Origin: Bacterioplanoides pacificum
GTDB taxonomy: Bacteria; Pseudomonadota; Gammaproteobacteria; Pseudomonadales; Oceanobacteraceae
Assembly (NCBI RefSeq): GCF_042648445.1
Contig: NZ_JBHRYB010000005.1
Coordinates: 310,001 to 374,000, forward strand
Reading direction: 5' to 3'
DNA: 64,000 nt
Of the stretch, positions 52,802-61,493 are shown piece by piece. The notes below the pieces were generated by a model. The model searched no databases and had not been told where the DNA came from. It was given only the letters and a program-made list of their open reading frames with translations. A program made the position numbers and the translations under genes. The first letter of the stretch is position 1; the number at the start of each line of letters is the position of its first letter.

Positions 52802-53331
52802 CAGTTGGCCTCCGCTAGATGTTTGGCTGCGGCACGGCGCAACCAGCGCTGACAACTCTGATGCAGAGCGGTGCCGTCGAGATCGGGTAATTGTTGTGGC
52901 TGGCAATACAAACCGTGTGTCAGCGCATCTGCCAGCGGCTGCGTGAATACCGGCTGCCCGGTGCTTTGGTTCAGGAAGGTCAGCCACTGCTCGCCGTGCA
53001 GCGCTAACGCGGACGGAAAACGTTGCCGGCAATAACGTTTAAGAATCTGATTACACTGTTGCAACAGTTGCTGATCGTCGCGCTGCTTCTGCCAGCTGAG
53101 GTAGGCCTGACGCAACAGCTGTTGTGCCTGGCGCCGGTCGCGTTGCTGGTGGATATAACGCCAGCCAGCGTATATCAGGGCGGCCAGTAACAACAGGCAG
53201 AGTAACAATAATATCCACCAGCCGGGTGCCGGCGGCCACCAGCTGATTGCTGCCGGGTTGGATAACGCTTCCAGCGGTAACGGCGGGTTGCTTACGCCCG
53301 GCTGAGGGACTAGCGCTTGCTGGGGTTGCAT
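52801..53331 (-). CDS. DUF4381 membrane protein of the Bat operon
   Basis: A 176-residue protein with a Pro-rich start (PLPLEALSNPAAISWWPPAP), one transmembrane helix (GWWILLLLCLLLLAALIYAG), and a helical Gln/Arg-rich cytosolic part containing ILKRYCRQRFPSALALHGEQ and WLTFLNQ. This is the DUF4381 pattern, regularly found between DUF58 and VWA genes in MoxR/Bat operons. Starts and stops overlap both neighbours by one base, so the stoichiometry is probably kept by translational coupling. Confidence 0.87.
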   Translation of the reverse strand: MQPQQALVPQPGVSNPPLPLEALSNPAAISWWPPAPGWWILLLLCLLLLAALIYAGWRYIHQQRDRRQAQQLLRQAYLSWQKQRDDQQLLQQCNQILKRYCRQRFPSALALHGEQWLTFLNQSTGQPVFTQPLADALTHGLYCQPQQLPDLDGTALHQSCQRWLRRAAAKHLAEAN

Positions 53332-54263
53332 CAGCGGCGTCCTCCGTTGAGACCCAGCCCTTGTCGTAAGGCGCTGAGTGGTTCATCACTGGTGGCAATT
53401 TCCAGTAATGGCACCTTTAACCGCAACATATAGTGTTGCAGTTGTTGCCGTTGTTGCTGATAAGCCTGTTGATGTGCTTCCCGACTGGTGTGGGAATAAC
53501 TGTCGAGGATAATTTTTTGCCTGCCATCCGTCAGGTTGTACAGCCCCGGGGGTGGCAGTTGCGCTTCCATCGGATCGTATAGCCGAATGGCGCTGATGTC
53601 GCTGTGGCGACTGACGCTGAATAACTGGCGTTCACACTCATCATCAAAGCCGAGCCAGTCGCTGATAAAATATACCGCACTGCCGGGGCGCACAATGCGG
53701 CGCAGATGGCGACACATCTGCTGCATGCGCTGCTGGCCATCCGCCGGGGCAGATGCCGGCATATCGGCCAGCTGATGCAGCAGTTGTAATACCTGTTTGC
53801 GGCCGGTTTTCGGCCGCAGATCCTGTTCCTGCTGATCGTTAAAAATCAGCCCGCCGGTGCGATCGCCATTGGCCAGTGCTGCCCAGGCCAGCAGAGCGCT
53901 GATATCCGCTGCTAAGACATCTTTTAACGTCTGCCGGGTACCGAAGTGCATGTTGGCGCGCAGGTCACAGACGATCAGTACCGGCCGTTCCCGTTCTTCG
54001 CGAAACAGTTTGATATGCGGATCGCCGGTACGGGCGGTGACCCGCCAGTCCATCGCCCGGATATCATCACCGGGCTGGTAATTCCGCACTTCTGAAAAAT
54101 CAATACCACGGCCACGAACCGCTGAAGTGTGGCTGCCGCTGAGATCATTCAGAATACGTTTCTGCTTCGCCAGTGGCAGTTGTCGCGCGAGCTCACGCAG
54201 TCCGACCAGGTTGGCTGGCAGAATATCGGCACCGTTGGAAAACCCTGTGTGCGTGTTCATCAT
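53331..54263 (-). CDS. DUF58 protein of the Bat operon
   Basis: A 310-residue cytosolic protein with the DUF58 core: RGRGIDFSEVRNYQPGDDIR, AMDWRVTARTGDPHIKLFRE and ERERPVLIVCDLRANMHFGT, which is VWA-like but without a clear MIDAS. It follows moxR directly (overlap of one base) and is followed by the DUF4381 gene in the same manner. DUF58 proteins pair with MoxR ATPases. Role probably as a MoxR substrate adaptor; this is inference from context. Confidence 0.9.
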   Translation of the reverse strand: MMNTHTGFSNGADILPANLVGLRELARQLPLAKQKRILNDLSGSHTSAVRGRGIDFSEVRNYQPGDDIRAMDWRVTARTGDPHIKLFREERERPVLIVCDLRANMHFGTRQTLKDVLAADISALLAWAALANGDRTGGLIFNDQQEQDLRPKTGRKQVLQLLHQLADMPASAPADGQQRMQQMCRHLRRIVRPGSAVYFISDWLGFDDECERQLFSVSRHSDISAIRLYDPMEAQLPPPGLYNLTDGRQKIILDSYSHTSREAHQQAYQQQRQQLQHYMLRLKVPLLEIATSDEPLSALRQGLGLNGGRR

Positions 54264-55222
54264 CAGCCCACGGCAACGCGCTGAATCAGCTGATTGATCA
54301 CTTTATTGGCGTTCATGCCGCTGGCTTCGGCTTCAAAGCTGAGCAGCAGGCGGTGACGCAACACGTCGTGTAATACGGCCTGGACGTCATCCGGGCTGAC
54401 AAAATCCCGGCCATGTAACCAGGCGTGGGCGCGGGCGCAACGATCGAGGGCAATAGTGCCGCGTGGGCTGGCGCCGTATTCGATCCAGCTGGCCAGATCA
54501 TCGCCATAAGCGGCGGGCTGGCGGGTGGCCATAATCAGCTGCACGATATATTGCTCAACCGGTTCGCTCATGTGTAACCGTAACGCTTGTTTGCGGGCAC
54601 TGAAGATATCTTCGGCGGCCAGCTTGAGGATGTCGGCAGCTGGCTGCTGTAATGCTTCACCGCGCGCCAGACGTAAAATCTGCTGTTCGGCAGCCGCGTC
54701 GGGGTAATCAATGACGACGTGCATCAGGAAGCGGTCGAGCTGTGCTTCCGGCAGCGGGTAAGTACCTTCCTGTTCAATCGGGTTCTGGGTTGCCATCACC
54801 AGAAACAGTTCGGGTAATGCCCGGGTGACGCCGGCAACGGTTACCTGACGTTCTGCCATGGCTTCCAGCAGGGCACTCTGAACCTTGGCTGGTGCACGGT
54901 TAATTTCGTCGGCCAGAATCAGGTTGTGGAACACCGGGCCGGCCTGAAAGTCGAAAGTCTGTTGTTGCGGCCGGTAAATCTCAGTCCCTGTGATATCACC
55001 GGGTAACAGGTCGGGGGTGAACTGAATGCGTTTAAAATCCCCTTCGATGCGATCGGCCAGCGCATTGATCGCTTTGGTTTTTGCCAGCCCCGGGGCGCCT
55101 TCAACCAATAAATGACCGTCGGCTAATAAACTGATAATCAGACGTTCCACCAGATGGGGCTGGCCAATGATCTGCTGTTGCAGTGATTCCTTCAGTTGCG
55201 CGAATCCCTGTTGTAATGACAT
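54263..55222 (-). CDS. moxR: MoxR-family AAA+ ATPase
   Basis: A 319-residue AAA+ ATPase of the MoxR family. Walker A (LLVEGAPGLAKTKAINAL), Walker B (NLILADEINRAPAKVQSALL), sensor 1 (FLVMATQNPIEQEGTYPLPE), arginine-type QLDRFLMHVVIDYP and sensor 2 in SPRGTIALDRCARAHAWL. It is the first gene of the six-gene minus-strand operon. MoxR proteins act as chaperones that mature VWA proteins, here BatA and BatB. AGGGATT lies upstream; a 218-bp gap to the divergent gdhB holds the promoter region. Confidence 0.93.
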   Translation of the reverse strand: MSLQQGFAQLKESLQQQIIGQPHLVERLIISLLADGHLLVEGAPGLAKTKAINALADRIEGDFKRIQFTPDLLPGDITGTEIYRPQQQTFDFQAGPVFHNLILADEINRAPAKVQSALLEAMAERQVTVAGVTRALPELFLVMATQNPIEQEGTYPLPEAQLDRFLMHVVIDYPDAAAEQQILRLARGEALQQPAADILKLAAEDIFSARKQALRLHMSEPVEQYIVQLIMATRQPAAYGDDLASWIEYGASPRGTIALDRCARAHAWLHGRDFVSPDDVQAVLHDVLRHRLLLSFEAEASGMNANKVINQLIQRVAVG

Positions 55223-55440
55223 CGATCTCGCTTCCTAATACTTTGATTTAGCAATGATTTTATTGAATTAACCGCAACGGTCAACGCTATTGGCCCGGCT
55301 TGAGGTGAAAGATTCGTCGAACGCCGTAAAGGAGCGTAAAGAGCGCCGCGGGCACAGCATATTTGCGCACTGGTAACAGTCCGCACGGGTAACAAGCTGC
55401 TACGCTTAACAGGAACTCTGTAGCGCACAAGGAAACCGGC

Positions 55441-58400
55441 ATGTTAACCGCCCTGCACCAATTGATCAGCGAACGAAACGAAGAACCCCAGGCTGAGCTG
55501 TTACGCGATTTTTCGACTTTATATTATTCAGCCGCGCCGATGGAGGAGTTGCTCGCCCGTTCGGTGGAAGATGTGTACGGTGCCACCTTGTCCTGCTGGC
55601 AACTGATTCAGAGCCGTAAACCCGGTGAAGCCAAAGTCCGGGTGCTGAATCCGGATTATGAAAACTACGGCTGGCAATGCCTGCATACCGTGATCGAAAT
55701 TGTATGTGACGATATGCCGTTTCTGGTGGACTCGGTACGTATGGAACTGAATCGCCGCCAGATGTCACTGCACGCTATTCATTATTGTGTGCTGGAAGCG
55801 GAGCGTGATAAAAGCCATAAGCTGCTGGCCAGCAAAGACGAGCAGGGAGCACGCTGGATCAGCGCCAGCAAAAAAAGCCGTCCTGAAGCCATTATTTATA
55901 TTGAAATTGATCATCACTCGGACACCCAGACACTGGAAGATCTGACCACCGAGTTATTGTCTGTATTGTCAGAAGTACAGCACTGTGTGGCTGATTATCC
56001 GGCCATTCTGGAAAAAACCGAGCAGGGGCTGGCACTGATTGATGGCAGCAACAGCTTCAGTGCGGCAGAGAAGAAACAGGCAAAAGCCTTTATTCAGTGG
56101 CTGAAAAGTGATCATTTTACCTTTCTTGCCTACGACGAGTTTGATATCCGGCGCGGTAAAAAAGGTCTGGAGGCATTTCGTCAGGATGATCAGGATCTGG
56201 GGGTGTTCCGGTTCCGTAATAACGATAAAACCCGGGTTGAGCTACAGGAGCTGGACCCGGATGTGCAGCACTTTATTGAACAGAAAAAACTGATCAGTTT
56301 TCTTAAGTCCGGTACCCGCAGCCGGGTTCATCGCCCGGCGTATCCAGATTATGTGGTGATTAAACAGTTTAACGATGACGGGGAGCTGACCGGCATCCTG
56401 CGTTTTGTCGGTTTGTACACGTCCATCGTTTATATTGAAACGCCGAATAATATTCCCATCATTCGTGAAAAGCTGAAAGAAGTACGGCGTCTGTCCGGCT
56501 TTGCCGGGCACAGTCACAGCGCCAAAGAACTGGACCGAATTCTGGAAGTTTACCCCCGCGATGAATTGTTACAGTCCAATGCGCGTGAGCTGGCTGATAC
56601 GGCGGTAGCGATTCTCAATATTCAGGAACGGCGTCAGAGCCGGGTGTTTTTGCGCAAGGACCCATACAGTAAGTTTTTATCCTGCCTGACCTATATCCCA
56701 CGCGATATTTACAACACTGAATTGCGGGAAAAAATGCAGCAGGTGCTGGAATCGGAGTTTGAACCGCTGGATGTGGAGTTTAATACTTATTTTTCTGAGT
56801 CGATTCTGGCCCGGACCCATTTTATGGTGCGTCTGAATCCGGAAAAATCGTCCGATTTTGATGCCACCCTGATTGCCAAAAAAATTACCCAGGTGGTGCG
56901 TTCCTGGCAGGACGACTTACACGCAGCGCTGATTGAACAGGTCGGCGAAGAAAAGGGCAATCATCAGTTCCATCGCTACCGCGAGGCGTTTCCGGCGGGT
57001 TATCGTGAGAATTTTACCGCCCGTACAGCGGTGACGGATATCCAGCATATGGAAAATCTGCAGACGCTGGACAGCGGCGAGCTGGCCATGAGTTTTTATC
57101 GTGAACTGGAAGAAGAATCCGGCCAGTTGCGTTTTAAACTGTTTAACCGCGATACCATTTTACCTTTGTCGGATGTGATTCCGGTGCTGGAGAATCTGGG
57201 GTTACGGGTGTTGGGTGAACACCCGTATGAAATTCACCTGGCGGACGGTGGAAAAATCTGGATTCATAATTTCCTGCTGAAATACGATCTGGCCGATGCC
57301 ATTAATATCACCGACGTTAAAGGCCTGTTTCAGGATTCTTTTCGTGCTATCTGGCTGGGCAAAGCGGAAAACGACAGCTTTAACCGTTTGGTGCTGGGCG
57401 CTCAGCTGGGCTGGCGGGACATCGCCATCCTGCGCGGTTACGCCCGTTATATGAAGCAGATCCGGTTTGGTATCTCTGAGTCCTATATTGCCGAAACCCT
57501 GGGGCGTTATATTCCGATCAGTGCCGGGCTGGTGGATTTGTTTCATCAGCGTTTTGGTTTGTCGGACGTCAGTGCGGAGCAGCGTCAGCAACGACTGGAA
57601 GCTTGTGAACAAACCTTAATAGAAGCACTTGATAATGTTGATCAGCTGAATGAAGACCGCACCATCCGCCGTTACATCGAGCTGATCCACGCTACTTTAC
57701 GGACGAACTTCTTCCAGCCCGATCAAAACGGCCAGGCGAAAGATTATATCGCCTTTAAAATGAATCCGGCCGACATCTCAGAAATGCCACTGCCACGGCC
57801 CATGTTTGAGATTTTTGTTTATTCTCCCCGGGTGGAAGGGGTGCATCTGCGTGGCGGTAAAGTCGCCCGGGGTGGTTTGCGCTGGTCGGACCGCAGTGAA
57901 GATTTCCGCACCGAGGTGCTGGGTCTGGTAAAAGCGCAGCAGGTAAAAAATGCGGTTATTGTACCTGTGGGGGCCAAGGGTGGCTTTGTTGCCAAACAGT
58001 TGCCGAAAGAGGGTGGTCGTGATGCCTTTATGGCCGAAGGCATTGGTTGTTATCAGACCTTTATCAGCGCGCTGCTGGATGTGACAGATAATCTGGTGGA
58101 AGGTCAGGTGGTGCCGCCGCAGTGTGTTGTTCGCCATGATGCCGATGACCCTTATCTGGTGGTTGCGGCTGACAAAGGTACGGCAACATTTTCCGATATT
58201 GCCAATGAAATTGCTGTCAGCCGGGGTTTCTGGATGGGCGATGGTTTTGCCTCCGGTGGTTCCATTGGTTACGACCATAAAAAAATGGGCATTACTGCCC
58301 GGGGCGCCTGGGTATCGGTACAGCGCCATTTCCGCGAGCAGGGGCATAACGTTCAGCAGCAGGATTTTTCGGTGGTGGGCATCGGCGATATGGCCGGTGA

Positions 58401-60294
58401 TGTGTTTGGTAATGGTATGTTGTTGTCTGACCACATCTGCCTGGTTGCGGCCTTTAATCATATGCATATTTTTATCGATCCGACACCGGATGCCGCCAGC
58501 AGCTTTGCCGAGCGGAAGCGGTTGTTCGACTTGCCGCGATCAACCTGGGCTGATTACGAAAAAACACTGATCTCCAAAGGGGGCGGGGTTTTCTCCCGGG
58601 CGGCTAAAAGTATTCCGGTATCTGCGGAAATGAAACAGGTGTTTGGTATCAGTGCGGATCGTCTGCCGCCGAATGAACTGATCAGTGCGTTGTTAAAAGC
58701 ACCGGTCGATCTGATCTGGAACGGCGGCATCGGTACCTATATTAAAGCCAGCAGTGAAACTCACGCCGATGTGGGTGACAAAGCCAACGATGCGTTGCGC
58801 ATTGATGCCCGCGATGTACGTGCCAAAGTGATTGGTGAGGGCGGGAATCTTGGGGTGACCCAGCTGGCCCGGATTGAATATGGTTTACAGGGCGGTGCCT
58901 CCTATACCGACTTTATTGATAATGCTGCCGGGGTTGACTGTTCCGACCACGAAGTGAACATCAAAATCATGCTCAACGAAATTCTTGATGCCGGTGATCT
59001 GACCCGCAAGCAGCGCAATCAGATTTTTATGTCGATGACCGATCAGGTCGCTGAGCTGGTGTTGCAGAATAACTATCGCCAGACCCAGGCGATTGCCTTA
59101 GCACACCGGGATTGTCAGCAACGGCTGGACGAATATGTTCGCCTGATGCGGGATTATGAACAAAGCGGCAAGCTGAACCGGGCGCTGGAGTTTTTGCCGG
59201 ATGAAGAAACGCTGACGGAGCGCCGGGCGGCGTCTCAGGGATTAACCCGGCCCGAGTTGTCAGTGCTGATTTCCTATACTAAGGCCGATTTAAAAGAGCG
59301 GCTGAATCATCCCGATATCTGCCGCGACGGTTATATCTCCGGTATTTTAACCACGGCATTTCCTCAAACCCTGGCGCAACAGTTTGCCGAACCTATGTAC
59401 AAGCATCGCTTGCGCAGTGAGATCATAGCCACTCAGCTGGCTAATGATATGGTGAATTATATGGGCATTACGTTTGTTAATCGCCTCAGTGATTCCACCG
59501 GTGCCAGTGTCAGTGATATTGCCCGGGCGTACCTGACAGCACGTGATATTTTCTCTCTGCCGGAATGCTGGCAGCAGATCGCTGAGCTGGATTACCAGAT
59601 AGACGCGACCCTGCAGGAAGATATGATGGCGGATCTGATGCGTCTGGTAAGGCGTGGCAGTCGCTGGTTCCTGCGTAATCGTCGCGCCAGTGTTGATATC
59701 GCAGCGGAAGTTGATAAGTTCCGTGAGGCGGTGAAAAACATTATGACGTCGCTGGGCGATATTCTGAAAGGCGATGAGCTGGAAAGCTGGCAGCGCCTTT
59801 ATGAACAACGGGTGGCGGCGGGTGTGCCGCAGGATCTGGCATCGATTACTGCTGGCGCAGCAAATCTGTATTCGGCATTAGGGATTATTGAGGTTGCTGA
59901 ACAGAGTTGCACCGACGTCAACCTGGTGGCGGAAACCTATTTTGAAATGGGAGATCAGCTGTCGCTCAGCTGGTTTATGCAGCAGATTAATGCTTTGCCG
60001 TCGCCCAGCCACTGGGAAGGGCTGGCGCGTGAGACCCTGCGTGATGACCTCGACTGGCAGCAGCGGGCTCTGGCCGAAGGCGTGTTAGGGCTGTTGCAGC
60101 AGGAAGGTGACCTGGCGGCGGCGATTGGAGCCTGGGAACAGGAGCAGGCAGCACTGCTGGGGCGCTGGAATCGTATGTTAACCGAGCTTAAAAATGTCGA
60201 CAGCGTGGAATTTCCCATGGTGTCAGTGGCATTACGGGAGCTGCTCGATCTGGCGCAGGCCAGTCGTCATCATAAGGTATGTGACGAACTATAA
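55441..60294 (+). CDS. gdhB: NAD-specific glutamate dehydrogenase, 180-kDa class
   Basis: A 1617-residue enzyme of the large (L-GDH180) class, which oxidises glutamate to 2-oxoglutarate and ammonia with NAD. The N-terminal regulatory half (about 1-700) contains ACT-like segments (VCDDMPFLVDSVRMELNRRQ; FVGLYTSIVYIETPNNIP); the catalytic domain (about 790-1200) shows VHLRGGKVARGGLRWSDRSE, FRTEVLGLVKAQQVKNAVIV-PVGAKGGF and GIGDMAGDVFGNGMLLSDHI, with the Rossmann-type GEGGNLGVTQLARIEY later. Full length for the family. AAGGAAA precedes the ATG. Role is usually amino-acid catabolism. A bidirectional terminator follows. Confidence 0.96.
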   Translation: MLTALHQLISERNEEPQAELLRDFSTLYYSAAPMEELLARSVEDVYGATLSCWQLIQSRKPGEAKVRVLNPDYENYGWQCLHTVIEIVCDDMPFLVDSVRMELNRRQMSLHAIHYCVLEAERDKSHKLLASKDEQGARWISASKKSRPEAIIYIEIDHHSDTQTLEDLTTELLSVLSEVQHCVADYPAILEKTEQGLALIDGSNSFSAAEKKQAKAFIQWLKSDHFTFLAYDEFDIRRGKKGLEAFRQDDQDLGVFRFRNNDKTRVELQELDPDVQHFIEQKKLISFLKSGTRSRVHRPAYPDYVVIKQFNDDGELTGILRFVGLYTSIVYIETPNNIPIIREKLKEVRRLSGFAGHSHSAKELDRILEVYPRDELLQSNARELADTAVAILNIQERRQSRVFLRKDPYSKFLSCLTYIPRDIYNTELREKMQQVLESEFEPLDVEFNTYFSESILARTHFMVRLNPEKSSDFDATLIAKKITQVVRSWQDDLHAALIEQVGEEKGNHQFHRYREAFPAGYRENFTARTAVTDIQHMENLQTLDSGELAMSFYRELEEESGQLRFKLFNRDTILPLSDVIPVLENLGLRVLGEHPYEIHLADGGKIWIHNFLLKYDLADAINITDVKGLFQDSFRAIWLGKAENDSFNRLVLGAQLGWRDIAILRGYARYMKQIRFGISESYIAETLGRYIPISAGLVDLFHQRFGLSDVSAEQRQQRLEACEQTLIEALDNVDQLNEDRTIRRYIELIHATLRTNFFQPDQNGQAKDYIAFKMNPADISEMPLPRPMFEIFVYSPRVEGVHLRGGKVARGGLRWSDRSEDFRTEVLGLVKAQQVKNAVIVPVGAKGGFVAKQLPKEGGRDAFMAEGIGCYQTFISALLDVTDNLVEGQVVPPQCVVRHDADDPYLVVAADKGTATFSDIANEIAVSRGFWMGDGFASGGSIGYDHKKMGITARGAWVSVQRHFREQGHNVQQQDFSVVGIGDMAGDVFGNGMLLSDHICLVAAFNHMHIFIDPTPDAASSFAERKRLFDLPRSTWADYEKTLISKGGGVFSRAAKSIPVSAEMKQVFGISADRLPPNELISALLKAPVDLIWNGGIGTYIKASSETHADVGDKANDALRIDARDVRAKVIGEGGNLGVTQLARIEYGLQGGASYTDFIDNAAGVDCSDHEVNIKIMLNEILDAGDLTRKQRNQIFMSMTDQVAELVLQNNYRQTQAIALAHRDCQQRLDEYVRLMRDYEQSGKLNRALEFLPDEETLTERRAASQGLTRPELSVLISYTKADLKERLNHPDICRDGYISGILTTAFPQTLAQQFAEPMYKHRLRSEIIATQLANDMVNYMGITFVNRLSDSTGASVSDIARAYLTARDIFSLPECWQQIAELDYQIDATLQEDMMADLMRLVRRGSRWFLRNRRASVDIAAEVDKFREAVKNIMTSLGDILKGDELESWQRLYEQRVAAGVPQDLASITAGAANLYSALGIIEVAEQSCTDVNLVAETYFEMGDQLSLSWFMQQINALPSPSHWEGLARETLRDDLDWQQRALAEGVLGLLQQEGDLAAAIGAWEQEQAALLGRWNRMLTELKNVDSVEFPMVSVALRELLDLAQASRHHKVCDEL

Positions 60295-60305
60295 CCTGGC
60301 ATAAC

Positions 60306-60341
60306 AAAGCCCGTTGGCGTTATCAACGCACAACGGGCTTT
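60306..60341. terminator. Bidirectional terminator between gdhB and the 60359 gene
   Basis: AAAGCCCGTTG (60306-60316) pairs fully with CAACGGGCTTT (60331-60341), extended inside by GCGTT/AACGC. A-run on one side and T-run on the other suit termination on both strands. Confidence 0.85.
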
Positions 60342-60358
60342 GCATTATTTAAGGCGGG

Positions 60359-61138
60359 TTACTGAAAGCGTTGTTCGATTTCTTTCAGGTGCATCAGGAT
60401 GCGGTCGTTATAACTGACCACCAGAAACGGTACGGTGTTTTTGTTGTAGTTCTTCACTGATTCGGCCATAAACTTCCATTTGCTGTCGATGCTTTTCAGA
60501 ATGTTGTCGACTTTTTTACCACGTAACATGCCACGCAGCTCGCCCAGGCCTGCCTGAAATTCATCAGCCATCTGTTCCAGCGAGCGTTCTGAATTACCCA
60601 TAAATACCTGGCCCAGGTTGGTGGTGCCACGAGCGGCGTACTGTGAGGTAATTTCTTCCATGATCAATGACAGACGGCGGGCCTGTTGCACAATAGGAGA
60701 AGGCTGAATACCACTGCTTTGCTGCAGTTGATCGTAGGTTTCGGTTACTTTTTTGACGATGTCGATATTGGCGCGGTCCATTTCATCAACCAGCCGGACA
60801 TTGGGAAAGCCCCGGGTCAGCATGTCGTTGCGGTTGTCTGATAATAACCTGGTAAATCCGCTCCAGTCTGAGGTGATAGCCGCCAGCTCATCGCTGACGC
60901 CATTGGCAATGGCCAGTTCGGTGGCATTGGCCAGCGCGGTTTCAAAGGTTTCCCGTGCCTGCTGCATGCGGCGATCGTATTTTGCATCGGCATCGAGGCC
61001 GGTAAACATATAAAAATTGGTCACCACTTCGGTAGAGGAAAGCCGCATCTGCTGCAATTCAGACATCAGTTGTTGCGGAGTGGCATGGGTCAATTGCGCC
61101 AGCAGGCTGAGCGCCAGCATCAGGGTTGCTCGGAACAT
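60359..61138 (-). CDS. Exported helical protein of unknown function
   Basis: A 259-residue protein with a signal peptide (ATLMLALSLLAQLTHATPQQ). The mature part is predicted all-helical with Gln, Met and charged residues: ELQQMRLSSTEVVTNFYMFT, FETALANATELAIANGVS, and KVTETYDQLQQSS. The overall look recalls PilJ/NarX-like sensor four-helix domains, but no membrane anchor or cytosolic output is present. An alternative GTG start lies at 61153. Convergent with gdhB. The name of the family cannot be given; a free periplasmic sensory or binding domain is a guess. Confidence 0.65.
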   Translation of the reverse strand: MFRATLMLALSLLAQLTHATPQQLMSELQQMRLSSTEVVTNFYMFTGLDADAKYDRRMQQARETFETALANATELAIANGVSDELAAITSDWSGFTRLLSDNRNDMLTRGFPNVRLVDEMDRANIDIVKKVTETYDQLQQSSGIQPSPIVQQARRLSLIMEEITSQYAARGTTNLGQVFMGNSERSLEQMADEFQAGLGELRGMLRGKKVDNILKSIDSKWKFMAESVKNYNKNTVPFLVVSYNDRILMHLKEIEQRFQ

Positions 61139-61365
61139 AGTGCTTATCACCACCGTCTTTTTTTTGTTTTTGGAATGACTGTATTGCCGCTGAGTTTATG
61201 GGATATGACCCGGAATGCCCTAGAGGGTGTTACAAATGATTACAAAATTGCCTGGCGGATTTATCCCGGCTGAACGTCTGGCCGGCTTTGGCTAAGGCTC
61301 AGGAAGGAGCTTTTGCGGTCAATCTATTGACTTTCCCCCGTCTTTGAACGAAGGTGTGCACCACG

Positions 61366-61387
61366 GATTCAAACGCTCGTATGAATC
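61366..61387 (+). promoter_or_regulatory. Palindromic operator candidate upstream of fadB
   Basis: Half-sites GATTCA (61366-61371) and TGAATC (61382-61387) with inner ACG and CGT form a 22-bp imperfect palindrome (18 of 22 positions symmetric), about 107 bp before the fadB ATG. Size and symmetry fit a dimeric TetR- or GntR-type repressor such as a PsrA/FadR-like fatty-acid regulator; which protein binds is not known. Confidence 0.5.
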
Positions 61388-61493
61388 GACCGTTTAACAG
61401 CAGTGACGGTCAGGGCGTTGGTTCAATCACAAGCAAAATGCTGGTTCCGTTTCAGACGGATCAGCTCAAGCTAACCCAAGTGGAGATCAGTTG

